Positions 12,372-25,017 are shown, numbered from the stretch's first letter. The stretch is DNA of 64,000 nucleotides from Boswellia sacra (GCA_013180625.2 SNVD02010473.1:3224001-3288000); one strand, 5' to 3'. Translations and numbers: made by a program. The notes: generated from the letters alone by a model not told the origin.

Positions 12372-13498
12372 AGGAGAGGCAACGTTGGCAACCAGAAGAG
12401 GACGCCATCTTGAGAGCTTACGTAAAACAATATGGCCCCAAAGAATGGAGCCTCATTTCTCAGCGCATGCCAAAACCCCTCAACAGGGACCCCAAATCCT
12501 GCCTCGAACGCTGGAAAAACTACCTCAAACCAGGCATCAAAAAGGGTTCTTTGACCCCGGAAGAGCAAGCTTTGGTCATCTCATTGCAAGCCAAGTACGG
12601 TAACAAGTGGAAGAAGATTGCTAGCGAAGTCCCTGGAAGAACCGCCAAGAGACTTGGCAAGTGGTGGGAGGTTTTTAAAGAGAAACAGCTGAAGCAGTTG
12701 CATAAAGATCAGAAGCTTCAGAGAAGAGAGTATTCGGATCAAGAAGGGAATAATATTCCGGTTACTGCAGGGTCTTCTCCGGAGAAAGTTGCTCAGGGAA
12801 GGTATGATCATATTCTAGAGACTTTTGCCGAGAAGTACGTTCAGCCAAAGCTTTTTGCATTACAGTCTTTGAATTTGAGTCCTATTATGCCTAACATATC
12901 CTTGCCGGATCCTGAACCGGTTCTCTCACTTGGGTCGGGTCCTTCATCAACTTCCACAAATGTGCTTCCTTTATGGATGAACAATCATACTTCTTCATCT
13001 TTGTCTTCTTCAACTTCTTCTACAACCACAGCTTCTCCTTCTGTGAGTCTATCTCTCTCTCCATCTGAGCCTGGTGGGCTTGATCCGGTTGACATGGCCC
13101 GGTTCATGCCGGGTCAGCAAGTGGGTACTTTGCTTCAGTACTGCAAGGAGCTTGAAGAGGGTAGGCAGAGCTGGCTGCAGCACAAGAAGGAGGCAACTTG
13201 GAGGCTAAGCAGGTTGGAGCAGCAACTTGAATCAGAGAAAGCTAGAAAAAGGAGAGAAAAATTGGAAGAAGTTGAGGCAAAGATAAGGTCTTTGAAAGAG
13301 GAGGAAACAGCATTTCTTGGTAGGCTTGAGACTGAATATAGAGACCAGTTAAGTGCTTTGCAAAGAGATGCTGAAAGCAAGGAGGCTAAGTTGATGGAAG
13401 CTTGGTGTAGCAAGCATGTTAAACTGGTGAAGCTGGTTGAGCAGATTGGACTTCACAGTGGTGGTCATGGATACTGTATTCCAAAGGATATGCACTAG
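12368..13498 (+). CDS. AS1: AS1 / PHANTASTICA / ROUGH SHEATH2-type R2R3 MYB transcription factor
   Basis: AS1/PHAN/RS2 proteins work with the LOB-domain protein AS2 to silence KNOX genes in leaf primordia and to set leaf polarity. The single exon encodes 376 residues (Arabidopsis AS1 is about 367), and lack of a coding intron is normal for this family. Residues 4-53 form MYB repeat R2 with Trp at 7, 27 and 49. Residues 58-105 form R3 with Leu62 in place of the first Trp and Trp at 81 and 99-100. The family signature [19 protein letters not shown] is intact. A Ser/Thr-rich linker occupies about 205-240. A Glu/Lys/Arg-rich coiled coil spans about 260-355, the region used for dimerisation and AS2 contact. 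The start is the ATG directly before KERQRW; an upstream mini-ORF overlaps it. No defects are seen. Confidence 0.97.
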   Translation: MKERQRWQPEEDAILRAYVKQYGPKEWSLISQRMPKPLNRDPKSCLERWKNYLKPGIKKGSLTPEEQALVISLQAKYGNKWKKIASEVPGRTAKRLGKWWEVFKEKQLKQLHKDQKLQRREYSDQEGNNIPVTAGSSPEKVAQGRYDHILETFAEKYVQPKLFALQSLNLSPIMPNISLPDPEPVLSLGSGPSSTSTNVLPLWMNNHTSSSLSSSTSSTTTASPSVSLSLSPSEPGGLDPVDMARFMPGQQVGTLLQYCKELEEGRQSWLQHKKEATWRLSRLEQQLESEKARKRREKLEEVEAKIRSLKEEETAFLGRLETEYRDQLSALQRDAESKEAKLMEAWCSKHVKLVKLVEQIGLHSGGHGYCIPKDMH

Positions 13499-15195
13499 CT
13501 ATCAATTCCATACAGTTTCTTCACTTCTCTGATGCTTTACTATGGATATGCTATGGCATTTTGAATCAGTACTTTCTAGCAACTGTCAAAGCATTGTTCT
13601 AGACTTTGATCCTTGAATCTATCATACTATTATTGTTGTTTTCTTTTATCATCATTTTAGTCTTCATTTGATCAATAATATTTGTTCAAGACTCTAAGCA
13701 TTCTCTATATGCATCTGGATGAATCATAAACTTTGGATTACCTAATCGGCTGCTACTAACCAAGTTAACATTATTTCTGATGTGATGAGTTGAAGTATAT
13801 ATAAATATTTGACAACTTTTAATGAATATTAATGAGGCTATATATGAATGCAATGATCATGAATGATGTAAAAATTTTAGAATGTTATTATATGTGACAT
13901 TGAAAGCAACTGAATTTTTCAGAATTAGAACTTAAATTTTGTACGACTTCTGATTAGGAAATATACACGCACGTTAACCTTAAAAAAACCATTGTCAAAT
14001 ATTCTGTGAAAAATCATCATCATTCATGGGTTTGAGAATCTGAAAGGATTTCGTAACTACTTGAGCTGACTTTTTTTCCTTGTTCTTAAAATCCAAGTGA
14101 AAAGGTGAGGGGGAAGATGAGACCAGAAACAATGAATGCTTACTATAATAATAGTGTGATAAGACTAGCCAGCCAGCATGCAATTGCAGCTGCAGATGAA
14201 GATTGGTCTCTTCTGTCACTTGTGTTCAGTCAAATCGTTTTTACATTTTTGTTAGCAAAAGAGAGATGAATTGATGGATGGATGAAAAAAAAAATTCCCA
14301 TCTTTGATCTTCTTTTTCTATATACATATTTATTATTTTTCTGGAGTTTACATTGATTGAGGTGGGCTAGCTTGTGCCTCAACACCATCACCATTCAGCA
14401 ACCACCGTATCTCTTTTTATTGTCAATGTGATGGATCATATAATGAGAATGGTAGAGAAAAAAGAGAGGGCTCTGCTGCTACACAGCTCTGATGAGCTGC
14501 AGCAGCTGCTTTGCAATGCTACGTCTTTTGACAAAGACTAATCACTGCACATTGGGATAGGGTCGTGGTGTAGGGGACTGTTAGCTCACCAGAGAGTTCC
14601 AGTTTGGCAGTTCAATTTTGTACAACACGCGTTTATTACACTCTCTGCCATGCCCTCACTCTCACTCTTTACTGTCTTTCTTTGTCTTTTCCTTTCCTTT
14701 CTTTTACTTTTCCCATCTCTTTATTTTAACCTCCCCCTTTCCCAAACAGACTCCTTCATTTAAACATGTTAGCAATTAAGATAGATCCAGAAGACTACAA
14801 CTCAAGCTCAGCTAAACTCTTGGTGCATGCAAGTGAAGTAAATATGTGAATGAGACAATACCAGAATGTGAATTCGGTTCATTTGTTGATTTTCTTTCAC
14901 AGATAGAATGCAAAATTCCCATTTAAGTAATCTCATATTAGAGAAAATGAAATTATCTTATGTTGATTAATTATGAATAAAGATGTTGGGCTTATAAATG
15001 GAATTAATTTCTATGCTCAATGTGTTAGTTTTTGTATTAGATATCTCATTTCTCTTACATTATAACTATATTATTGTTAGAATATGGTTTTGGTATTAAA
15101 AAAAATACTCTATTAGAGAAAGAGATCATTAAGATGCATCACATTAAATAGTTGAGACGAAATGTTTTAAATTTATAGAAAATGTAATAATAACT
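13499..15195. other. AS1 3' flank and intergenic DNA
   Basis: The AS1 3' UTR must begin here; AATAATAT-like poly(A) signals occur near 13673. The rest is AT-rich, with a pyrimidine-rich stretch at about 14640-14740. No gene or RNA can be supported. Confidence 0.5.
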
Positions 15196-15198
15196 TGC

Positions 15199-15390
15199 AC
15201 CTTAAGGATATATATTAAGATTCGAAGGTCGTGTAAATTAATTTAGAATTTGTGTATTTAATGATTTTTATATAAATTTTAAAAAAATTTATAATTTTCA
15301 AATGAAATTATATAATATTAAAAAAAATTTTATACAAATTTTTGAAATTTAACATATATACTTAGATCCCGTGTTAAGAGTCCCTAAAAA
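15199..15390. mobile_element. MITE-like repeat, family member 1
   Basis: The interior shares a distinctive stretch (GTGTATTTAATGATTTTTAT and the following AAATTTATAATTTTC) with repeats at about 16365-16505 and 57098-57272. The ends carry related inverted motifs, CTTAAGGATATATATTAA on the left and TTAACATATATACTTAGATC on the right. It looks like a small non-autonomous DNA element. Exact ends and a target-site duplication could not be fixed. Confidence 0.45.
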
Positions 15391-16364
15391 CTTATGAAAA
15401 GGATTGAGAGTCCTTAATTCTCTATCACGCAAAGCTAACAAATCTATGAATTGACAGGACACTTTCATCTCTTTTATAATGTTATGTCGTAAAAATGATG
15501 CTTTCTGAGCTTGCAGCTCAATGGAAAGAACAGTAGATTGACAATCCCTAGGAATATTATTAATAAAGCAACGTTTGAGCCAAAATCAAATAACAAAGTA
15601 CAAACTAGCTAGAATGTATATATCATAATAATCTCTCTCTCTCAAAAAACTGAACAGAATAATCCCAGACCAGGAAAGGAATGTATCTTTCATATCATTG
15701 GAGACTTCTATTAGTCTCTACCAAATATGAATTTGATAATTTCTTCAAATATAATTAAGATATATATATGCATTTGCATTGAAAACCCAGAAAGCAGTTT
15801 GCTTGCCACCCCACATGGCAAATTTGACTGGTGACAAAGCAAACACAGATGGGTATTAACTCAACTCGAAAGCTATGTTTTAACTAAAACAGATTCCGAT
15901 GGTAGTGTTTCGATGCTATTGAAAAAACCCAACGCAAAACAAATAATGTGTATCAGTCGTACCACGTACATGGCCAAGTTTTAGCACAAAGTAGAAGTTT
16001 TACTCTCTATTGGAATCTTTGACAATTGAGGCTTGCTAGCGTGCTGGCTGGACAATTGCCTGTAGCCTCACTGGTCACAGCTGGTCCACTTGTGTTGCGG
16101 AGATCAATAATTTTGTAAAAGCAAATTGCTTTCTATGCTAAAGACAAAAGTTCGTCAAGAGCTAGCTAGCTGATTGCTGCAGGGACCTCACCATCTTCAT
16201 TTATCGCCTCCCCTATGAATCACAATTTCAAGGTTTTATGTTCATACATGCTTTGTATTTTGATCCATGAATTGATTCTTTGCTTCTCCCTTAAGAATTA
16301 GAAGCGCTAATCAACTTTTCATGCTCAATTACTTCTTAAATTAGGATGGATAATCTTAATATAT
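15391..16364. other. Intergenic DNA between MITE-like repeats
   Basis: No ORF, RNA gene or repeat boundary is supported here. The sequence is AT-rich apart from a mixed-composition patch around 15990-16200. Confidence 0.5.
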
Positions 16365-16505
16365 ATCTTAAGAGCATATATTAAACTATCTAAATTGTAT
16401 TAATTTATTTAAAATTTTGAAATTATTGCGTTTAATAATTTTTATAAAAAAATTTATATAATTTTTTAGAATTTAACATATATATATATATATAAAAGAC
16501 TATCC
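16365..16505. mobile_element. MITE-like repeat, family member 2 (short)
   Basis: It begins CTTAAGAGCATATATTAAAC and ends with TTAACATATATATA, like the repeat 1.1 kb to its left, with the same internal ATTTAAAATTTT / TTTAATAATTTTTAT pattern. It probably belongs to the same non-autonomous family. Ends are approximate. Confidence 0.4.
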
Positions 16506-17224
16506 AACAATCAAAAGTCGCGATGTAATAAATATTAAAATTATTGACTATGGACCCGTCGAGATGTTTCGAACAGGAGGGAATTGTGGTTAGTAGAATT
16601 AATGGAGAAGCTTTAATTGGGATCTGATTCTATGATTAATGAGGTCTCTAGTCATTTATATTTACCTTTCTGATAGCCTACTAATCAATAAAAATCATTA
16701 ATTAGTTCTCTTCGCTATCAACCCATTTCTTCTCGTCAGAGTTGTCAGAGACTAATTCACAGAGGTATATTCAATGAATCAATTTTAATTTTACTTTGAT
16801 ATTTGAACCAGTTCTCCATTTCAGTATATTAACTTGACCCATCCTATGATAGCTATATAATTGATCATGACAGCTCCTCTTCCATGCTAGATACAGAATG
16901 ATCATACTGACCAAATCTTTGCATGTAACGTCAAATTATTTCCTAGCAATACTTCGCATATATAATAACATTATCGTATGAGTATCTTATTAAACTTCCA
17001 AAACAAATGAATATGGTAACTGTTAAGTTGTGGTTTGTATTAAAGCCAAAATCTTCAACAAACGTGAGGACATTAACAAGATACAAAATTGAGCTCAAGA
17101 CAGCTATACTCTTGCTTGGTATTCAGTAAACGTCTTGTAGGAGTATGAATAACTCTATCTCTGGCTCTCTCTTGCAAGTTTCTTGCTTTGCTTGTACATC
17201 TACTATTTATCTACATCAAAGACT

Positions 17225-18181
17225 TCAGTTTGGTTTCTCTAAAATGTTGACACCAAATAGCCTCACTGCACTGATGGCTTCATCTGGGTTTAACAGGCCT
17301 GCAGCCTGCTGGCTCTCCACCTCTTCGGATCCTGATCCATTTCTAGGTTTACACTCTATGAACAGCCTTGGAGTAGGCCCACTTTTAGACCGCAAAAAAC
17401 ATACCAAATCTCCAGCTTTCAGGCCTTTCTCCTTTACAAATCTGCTCCAGCCTTTTGTCAACACATAACTCTGACTACTACTCCAATAACAGTATCTCAA
17501 TCTCCATACTTTCCCCACATCGTCCTCAAAATTAAGTAGCACACCCTTAGAAGCAATCTCCGTGCTCAATGCAAAGTGCTTCTCAGCTTGTTGTTTTGGT
17601 ATAACCATTCGGTTGAGCTTGCCCACGTCACTTGGTGTAACCACCTTCTCGAACAGGAATTCACGGGCTTCCTCATAAGGATGGGACCCAAATTGATATG
17701 AATTGAACCCATTATTGCCAATGACCCCATGACATGTATAATTGTGCATACTTTGCTCAAGCTCAGTCCTGTAAGTATGCTTCCTCAGCATGTCAACGAT
17801 CTCAGCCTTAGAATGTGAACTCAGGAAAAGCTTTTCCATGTAATCTTCATCACTATCCGAGGCATTCCCGAAGTTTGTGATGGCATTGTGGCCTCGGAAC
17901 CTTATTGCTGCAATATCATAGACCTTGGCAGCCTCTTCTTCTTCACTGAACGTACCTAGCCATACTCGTTGATGCTTCTCATATATTTGTGCTCCCCATC
18001 TGCCATTTGGCTGGGGGACTACTCCCTTGTACTTGGATGAAGGTAACTTTTTCGATTCAGCCTCGGCCTCAATGCCATTTTCAGAATGATCGGATGATAT
18101 CTGACTTGAAGGATGTGCAGCCATAGATGATGATGATATAGAAATATTACTTGTCATGATCTGATCATAGCACCAATCCAT
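17225..18181 (-). CDS. RAV/TEMPRANILLO-type AP2/ERF and B3 domain transcription repressor
   Basis: RAV-class nuclear repressors bind bipartite sites (CAACA by AP2, CACCTG by B3) and act in flowering delay, growth restraint and stress responses. The single exon encodes 318 residues; RAV genes usually lack coding introns. An acidic, Ser-rich N-terminus precedes the AP2 domain at about 50-104, which carries [20 protein letters not shown] and WLGTF. The B3 domain at about 176-282 carries [20 protein letters not shown] and [20 protein letters not shown]. Near the C-terminus, residues 307-311 are RLFGV, the B3 repression motif that recruits TOPLESS-type corepressors. The ATG at 18179-18181 gives the usual short Ser-rich leader; a TTTTGCAG acceptor-like sequence sits just upstream at about 18195-18202, so a 5' UTR intron is possible. 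Whether it is RAV1/2-like or TEM1/2-like cannot be settled from sequence alone. Confidence 0.95.
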   Translation of the reverse strand: MDWCYDQIMTSNISISSSSMAAHPSSQISSDHSENGIEAEAESKKLPSSKYKGVVPQPNGRWGAQIYEKHQRVWLGTFSEEEEAAKVYDIAAIRFRGHNAITNFGNASDSDEDYMEKLFLSSHSKAEIVDMLRKHTYRTELEQSMHNYTCHGVIGNNGFNSYQFGSHPYEEAREFLFEKVVTPSDVGKLNRMVIPKQQAEKHFALSTEIASKGVLLNFEDDVGKVWRLRYCYWSSSQSYVLTKGWSRFVKEKGLKAGDLVCFLRSKSGPTPRLFIECKPRNGSGSEEVESQQAAGLLNPDEAISAVRLFGVNILEKPN

Positions 18182-19960
18182 TTCTCACCCAGTGCTGCAA
18201 AAGAACACAAACGATGATATATGAAGATGATTAATTTACTAGGGATATAAAATGTTTGTAAGCTTTGGCTAATAAAATGGTCATGGTAATGAGCAGTGAA
18301 ATGATATGAAAGTAGAGCTGATTTATACTTCAATTCTGAGGTTGGTATGCAGAAAGGGACCCAATTCAGCTAGTTGATGGGGATTACATTAATGCATGCA
18401 GAGATTGTTCTCTATATTCATCCCCCCCTGAAAGTTTGCTACTACACTAGACTGGATTGGACTGGACTGATTTGATCACCTGACTGTGGCCCTTTTGCGA
18501 GCTGTACCATCTCATATCTCCAGAACCTTTTATAGCAATTAATTTCTCTCTGCATTATTCAACCTTATCTAATAATACTATTTTAATAAAGTTTTCATCA
18601 ACATGTTTTCCGTTACATAGTCTGAGTATGTGATATGGGCAGATGGGATTGGTTGAAATTTCCAAGAATATACTTGGCACAATGTCATTTGTTTGTCTGC
18701 TGGCCAAAAGGGCTGTCTTATTATCTAGGTTCAAATTTGGGTGTCATGAGATATCACAATTGCATAATCCAAAGCCCCAGTTGTTTTGTCTGTTCATGCA
18801 CTTGGAAGGTAAACATAAAAGGTGTTGATTCCACATCTCTATGTAATGTACTGATGTATTCTTGTTCAGTTCAGGTAAGGAATTAATAAATTAAAATAAC
18901 TAGTGATCATCAACATCTGCATTGATAGAGCAAAAAGAGGAGAGCTGTCCATTTTTTTAAATGATGATTAGCCATTGTGTGAAATTATGCTTCAGCTGAC
19001 AACAAACGCTAAATGACAAAGATGGTTTAATTATTTAAAGAAACCTGATCTGATCTTGATTAGGAGAAGATAACATGGTGACCACTAAACAACTAGTTCA
19101 TATCATATTAGATATCATATTAAACTTGATAAAATTTTAGGGCAATGAAGAGTAGTGGAATTAAAACAATTGATCAGAAGTTGATTAATTTCATTCTCTT
19201 GGGAGTTTGGTCAGCAAAGAAACACCTTGTTGCTAATGTTATTCGATGTTGAAATAGAGTGTAAAGTTGGTGTTTTATACAAGGACAAAAGCCAAACTTT
19301 GCCCTGTTTTGTTGTTATAAATGAAGGAGAGCAACCAAATGCAAGTAGCGAAGAATTGCAGCTGCTTATTATTCTAATTTTGTGAATTCACTCTCTGACG
19401 ATCCTTCCTCCTCCATAGGGTTGATATTTTTTTTGTTTCGAGAGAGCTGAGTAAGGTGGGAATTTATTTTAAAAAGTACAAAACATATATTGTATCACCC
19501 AAGTGAAGATATATATTGATTTCCGAGCTGTCATGTATTAATTAATCTATTTTCTCGCAAGTTTTGTATTTGTTTGTGTATTTTAATTTTTTTTTTAATT
19601 TGAAAAATGATATATGGTTGATATTAATTTAAATATGTTGATAAATATTCATTCTCAAAAAACAAAATTTTAAAAAATGCAAGCAAACAACACAATGCAC
19701 CTCATGCAATTATCATTTTTTAATATAATAATATAAAGGTTCCTGCTAATCTGTATAATTGATTAAATAAATAATTAGTATATGATAAAATTATAAATCT
19801 AATAATTTAAGACATATTAGTTTATTAATGTAGGAGTTAATATTTCAAATATAATCTAAGATGTACTCTATCCTAATATTCTAATGGAAAAAAAAAAATC
19901 CTAAATTATGGGGTTTCTTTAATAAATGATTTTATCATAGAAATTTGCATGTTATAACTA
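18182..19960. other. RAV gene promoter and intergenic DNA
   Basis: A minus-strand TATAAAT at 18321-18327 lies about 140 bp upstream of the RAV start codon and may be its TATA box. Beyond that the sequence is AT-rich, with no ORF of coding character and no RNA gene. Confidence 0.45.
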
Positions 19961-19964
19961 CGTT

Positions 19965-20085
19965 CGACGTTCGACATTGTCTGATAGGTGCGTTGGACAA
20001 CATTTCATAGTATCTGATGATGTCTGACAAGTGTATCAAATAGCGTCCGATAGCGTCTGATAAGTGTTCGATAGTTTCTGACACT
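19965..20085. repeat. Degenerate short repeats with a TGTCTGATA/CGTCTGATAAGTG motif
   Basis: Variants of GTCTGAYAAGTG / GTCYGATAG / TATCTGATGATG recur five or six times in about 120 bp (for example TGTCTGATAGGTGCG, TGTCTGACAAGTGTA and CGTCTGATAAGTGTTCG). Spacing is irregular, so this is an imperfect, decayed array. It has no coding potential. Confidence 0.45.
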
Positions 20086-20089
20086 CAAT

Positions 20090-22005
20090 ATAGGATTATG
20101 GAATACAAATTTTCAAGGACATTATTATTTTTTGATCCACACTTAAATTTGGAGTATTTTTGGAATTTTTCCTATTCTAAATGTTCTTAATTTGACTTGT
20201 ACAAAGCCTAGGAATTCTTAGATTTGAATATTTACGCATGAATTATAAATAATTTTATATATTTAGAGTTGTTTCCTATGAAGATGACATTAAGAGTATT
20301 ATTATTAATAAAAATAAAATAATAATTATTATTTATCTAAATTTGATGATAGGATTGATAATACTATTAAATCTGTCAACAGCCTGATATGTTTGTCATT
20401 ATGTTTTTTTTAATTATTATTATTATAAAAGTCTTCGTTGAACGCAAAACTTGTTAATCATTAGAGAGTTGAACTATTTACTACTCAAGGTGAAAAATTA
20501 GAGGGAATCTAACTTTGCAAGTCCATTGAAATCTATGAACCTTATTCCACATAGAGAGGATTGTGAGCTCTGAATTAGTTCTTGGGATGTAGCTAGGTTG
20601 ATTTGTCAAACTACGTTGGAAATTATTTGATCATTTCTTTGATATCTGTTTGCATATTCGATTTAAATGTTTTATTACATTATTTCTTTTCACTGTTGAG
20701 ATAAATCAGTCTAACATTTGGATTACATTTGTACAAATTTTTGATAGCATCCATTAAGTTATTTAATCATGGGTTTAATGGTAAAAGAGCTCAATATCAA
20801 AAAGGAGATTTTGTCTTTTTAGCTGGCTCAACGTAACCTTTTGGGCAACGAACTTAATCATTTAAAGGGTTTTATGATTGTTGATTATTTGAACCAATTG
20901 TAAATTTGCACTTGTTAGGAAAAAAAAAAAAAAAAGACCTTTATTGGAGGAGGAGTGCTTTCAATAATTAATAACAAAAATAATTTTCTTTAATAATTAC
21001 AAATCACAAGAATGTCCATAAAGCGTGCTTCTGTTTGTTTTTTTTCACTTCTTTTATTTTGTTTTTGACTTTCGTTTTAGATTTTTCTCGAACAAAAGTG
21101 AATACTGAGAAAAAGAAAGAGGGAAAAAAAAAAAAAAGAACAAAGCTAGTTTAAAAGTTTACATGGGTGTAATTAGATTGTTTTGAAGCCTCCATGAGAG
21201 ATACCATTGAGTGTGGGCAGGCTTGTTATCCGACCCAGTCTGCGGATGTCTAATTTAGATGGGCTAGGCCTGTGGGAAAAAATGTTGGGCTGCACAGTAG
21301 GATTTCTCTTTTGGGCTAAGGGGAAGCTTGAAGATTAGGCTTTTGAACACAAACGTGTTGGTATCTGTCCGACTGTTAATAAAAGTTTTAGATCGACTCT
21401 GTTTTCACCCTAATGTACATGCTAAATCCCTCCAATCCCCTTCTATTTTTTTATTTACAATTTTACCCCACTTAATTTATATAACTTTGAACGAGTGATT
21501 GTCTAGAAAAACGTGTTTATTTCGACTTTTCTACTATTCAAAATATTTTTTTTTAATATCAAAAGCTCTTTTAATTTTTTTTTTGTGCTTTGACTGCCAC
21601 TTGAGAAAAGCTTATGGATGATTAAAAAAGTTATTTTACGTCTATTAAGAGAAGCCCAAAATTGAGACTTTTAAGAAAAGTTCTTTTTGAGCTTTCCTAA
21701 GTTTTGAAATGCCAAATATACCATCATTTAATTTTAAATTTACTTTATTCTTTCCTTGTAACAAAACCTACTTTAGTAATTTAATTATAACAAGTGTTTC
21801 TATATTTATCACATCGAACAATCAATAACTTTTTAATAAAAACGCTACTTTTGGAGGCTCTCTCCAAAAAGATCTATTTTAATAAACTCTCATTGGAAAA
21901 GCTGAAACAAACAGGTCTTAAATATAAGTTTCAAAAATTAAAAAAAAAAGAACTAAAGAAACAATTAAGTTTCTAATTATGTTATCCTTGTATATGTGTT
22001 TTCTT
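20090..22005. other. Intergenic DNA with transposon debris
   Basis: The segment at about 21540-21960 contains the AAAAGCTCTTTTA / TTGGAAAAGCTGAAACAAAC type of sequence common in degenerate plant DNA transposons. A GGGCCT/TGGGCT-containing patch at about 21215-21330 is somewhat richer in GC. No coding region is supported. Confidence 0.4.
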
Positions 22006-22009
22006 TTAG

Positions 22010-22592
22010 GGTCAATTCTACAAACCTCTCATGAGATTTGTTGAAATGCCACATGACCATCTCTATTTTTTTAAATCCCACGTACTTCCCCAGTTCTCTT
22101 TCCGTTAAAAATCTCATTAAAAAATATAAATTTCTCAAATTACCCATAATTAAATATTCAAAAATTCAAGAATAACAAAAATATATTAGAAAATTAAAGA
22201 AATTATCTTGAAAGACTTAAACTTTATAAGATAACTTTTTACATGCAAATGCGCCAAATTTTTTATTATTTCAAAGATTTTAATAATTGATTATAATGTA
22301 AATATTTTTAATAATTTTTTTTAAGTTTATGTATCATTTATTATGGTAGTAATTTTTTTTAAAAGATTCTTGTAGTAGTAGTTGATGGAAGACTATTAAC
22401 TAATTTTAGGTTTTTTTAATTTTAAAAATTTGAATATCTTTTAACAGTTAATTATAAGCAATATGAAAATTTTATATTTTTTAACAGAATTTTAATAGTT
22501 CTTAAAGGAAAAGAGAGGTACGTGAGATTTTAGAATAATAAGTAGTCGCGTAAGATTTCGACAAACCTCATAAGAGGTTTGTGGAATTGACC
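22010..22592. mobile_element. Non-autonomous DNA element with long terminal inverted repeats (583 bp)
   Basis: The left end reads GGTCAATTCTACAAACCTCT and the reverse complement of the right end reads GGTCAATTCCACAAACCTCT. The similarity continues through GTTGAAATG / GTCGAAATC and a shared CCCACGTAC / CTCACGTAC block, so the imperfect arms exceed 100 bp each. The centre is AT-rich with no ORF. This is a foldback/MITE-type structure. The flanks do not show a clear target-site duplication, so the superfamily is not assigned. Confidence 0.75.
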
Positions 22593-23035
22593 ATTTCTAT
22601 TATATATTAGATTAAATTAATATAAGAAGAGAAAATGTCAAGAGATATTCAAAACATATAAAACTTACAAATTAAATAATTATATTAATATTAGCATATC
22701 TAGTAGTACATAGATTATATGTATGATTAACTAATTTTATATACATATAGAATAAGTGAAAATAATAGCAGAACTTATGCTATGTGTTTAATCCGCATCC
22801 AGATACTGAGCATGCCACATACCGAGATTTAATTAATTAAAATATAAATCTAATCTTAATTAAAAAGATTTACTAAATCCAATATGAAGCTAATTATGCA
22901 ACATTATTCGTTGAACCGTACAATATAGGAACTTCCGTAATCTTTGCACAAACCAAGACAAAGATACGAGCATTCAGTTTCAAAGTCCACTAATTAACAA
23001 TCATTTATTTATTTAATTAAGTGAATCATTTATTT
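22593..23035. other. AT-rich intergenic DNA
   Basis: Nothing supportable is seen apart from TATA-rich tracts and repeated TTAATTAA. Confidence 0.5.
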
Positions 23036-23039
23036 TTAA

Positions 23040-23294
23040 TCATTTTGCAAATAATAATATGGAACATGAAGTCGACAAAGGAAGTCCCCGAAGAACATCA
23101 CAAACAAGAATCAAGGTGGTGTCTGAAAGAGTAAAGGCAGTGACCATGTCTCTCACGAGATAATCACGTGCCGACCAGTCGTCTTTGTACCGTGCAGCTT
23201 TGTAGTTTTCTATTACGTTCAGAGTATTGCCCGCGAGAGCAAGCAGCAGATTAAGAGACAAAATCTGCCCCATTTCGTTTGCTAATGAACCCAT
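23040..23294 (-). CDS. Unidentified 84-residue ORF
   Basis: An ATG-initiated ORF of 84 codons follows immediately after an in-frame TAA on the minus strand. Base composition is richer in GC than the flanks, giving it a coding look. Residues about 9-24 are hydrophobic (ILSLNLLLALAGNT), the middle is charged (NYKAARYKDDWSARDYLVRD), and a second hydrophobic stretch (TTLILVCDVL) lies near 58-67. I do not recognise the family. It could be a small gene, a terminal exon, or a fragment of a degraded gene; no acceptor or donor clearly extends it. The function is unknown. Confidence 0.35.
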   Translation of the reverse strand: MGSLANEMGQILSLNLLLALAGNTLNVIENYKAARYKDDWSARDYLVRDMVTAFTLSDTTLILVCDVLRGLPLSTSCSILLFAK

Positions 23295-23553
23295 TTACTC
23301 ATAATTTATTTCTCATTGTCTCCTTTAATTAAACAACACTTTTCAGTTTCTTCTGTCCCTTAACCCTACCCAACATCATTCAAAAAAGCCCCCTTTAGAT
23401 GGGTCAAGTCTTTGATGAGTGTTCAGATAAGCCTAGCTAGCTAGCTAGGATCTTTTTCCTGATAAAAACTTTTACTACTCTTTGATGGGTCACATCAATA
23501 TCAATATCATTATTGTAGCTAGCCAAATTATGATTCTTGATATCAAGGTTCAA

Positions 23554-23707
23554 ATGTTTCTATTTCAAAGCCATTACAATGTTTAGGATTCCATTGTGAT
23601 AAATTTGTTGTTTATGAATAAACAACGCATATGTTTCTATTTCAAAGCCATTGCAATGTTTAGGATTCCAATGTGATAAATTTGTGGTTTATGTATAAAC
23701 AACGCAT
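23554..23707. repeat. 77-bp tandem duplication
   Basis: Two adjacent 77-bp units, each from ATGTTTCTATTTCAAAGCCA to AAACAACGCAT, differ at four positions by my alignment. There is no ORF and no sign of function. The low divergence implies a recent local duplication. Confidence 0.85.
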
Positions 23708-23709
23708 CT

Positions 23710-25015
23710 ACAGGCACATGGCAAAAAGTGGATATATTTTTTTCAAGTATTAATCGAGGGATTTTCTGTTTTCTAATTTTATTTGGTTGGGTTTGCTTTA
23801 CAGTCTTTTCATCTCTAATACCAACCAGAACTTTCTTAATACATGATTGATTTGTTATATGTAGAATTCAAAGCCGTCGAGATTTTGAAGAATTGGCTGG
23901 ATATTTTACAATGACTAAGCAACTACATTGGATATATGATTCTCTAGTTAGCTAGCATATCCTAACACTTGGATAGAATCTAGTACTTCTCAAGACTTGA
24001 AATTATAAGGAAGCTAGTTCAGATCAGTTGACTGCAGAGAGTACTGCGGACTTTGATCAGTTTATCAATTACATGAGATTCTCTGGGTGAGGAAATGGAC
24101 AAGACCACAGTCCAGGTGCAAAGCTCAGGGAACTTCCCGACGGGATAAGCGGTGTTGGGTGAAGCACAAGACAAAACATGTGGGATTATGCTTGTTTCAA
24201 GGCTGATTAGTTTCATAATCAATTTCATTTCTGTTGGGTTTATAGAAGCCAGTGAGATTCTATTGCAATTTTTTGAGTTTTGAGCTCTCCTACAATACTA
24301 ATCTTATAAACCATGTATTGTCTCCCTTTGTTTCTTCTCTATATTATCCTTTCGAGCCTCGAGGACTTTGCTTAATTAACATTCGAAGTTATGATGAGTT
24401 GTTAGCAACTAGCCACATTAATTAATTTATATACTAAAGATACTTCTATATATCAACTCATGCACGATGCTAGAGAAAATGACGTACAACATGGCTTTTC
24501 GAAATTATTAGCTTTCCATCGTATTAATTACCTGCTGCACTTACCAATTATTATATATCTATTGCATGTACGTTTTTAACCATATTAAAAAAAAATTCAA
24601 ACAGAGGGATTTTAAAGCCTAAAACACAATACTCCTAGGCATAAAAGAGTGACTTACATGGATGAGGTGAAGGTGGTTTCGGTTTAGATTCTAGAATTAA
24701 TATGAAATCATTTAGGGATGTTAAAAAAGAAAATTATTCAATTCAAGTTTAAAGCAGACACTATCATGCCATGTGGGAGCAATTGTTTCAGACATAAGGA
24801 GTACATATGGCCCTTTAATTAGAATTGAGTTAAAAGAATCTAATTTCCAAGCCATCTGGATCCAGTGTGAGTAGTGGACCACCGAGTTGATATAGATGAG
24901 GAATGGATATGGATTTTGATTTTTCACAAAAGATGCTGGGAGTGTAACAGTAGGATTAGCAGTAGTTGCTAGAGAAATGAATGGAGATTGTTGGTAAATA
25001 ATAATAAAGCATATA
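23710..25015. other. Intergenic DNA with a GC-richer patch near 24020-24230
   Basis: The patch at 24020-24230 is richer in GC than its surroundings and contains a minus-strand 69-codon ATG frame without recognisable domains. I see no splice-linked partner. The rest is AT-rich and shows nothing supportable. Confidence 0.35.
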
Positions 25016-25017
25016 TC

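Noticed and set aside
24118..24150. miR390-like wording (AAGCTCAGGGAACTTCCC)
   Set aside because: Only the first nine bases match miR390. The rest differs and no star-strand partner was found nearby.
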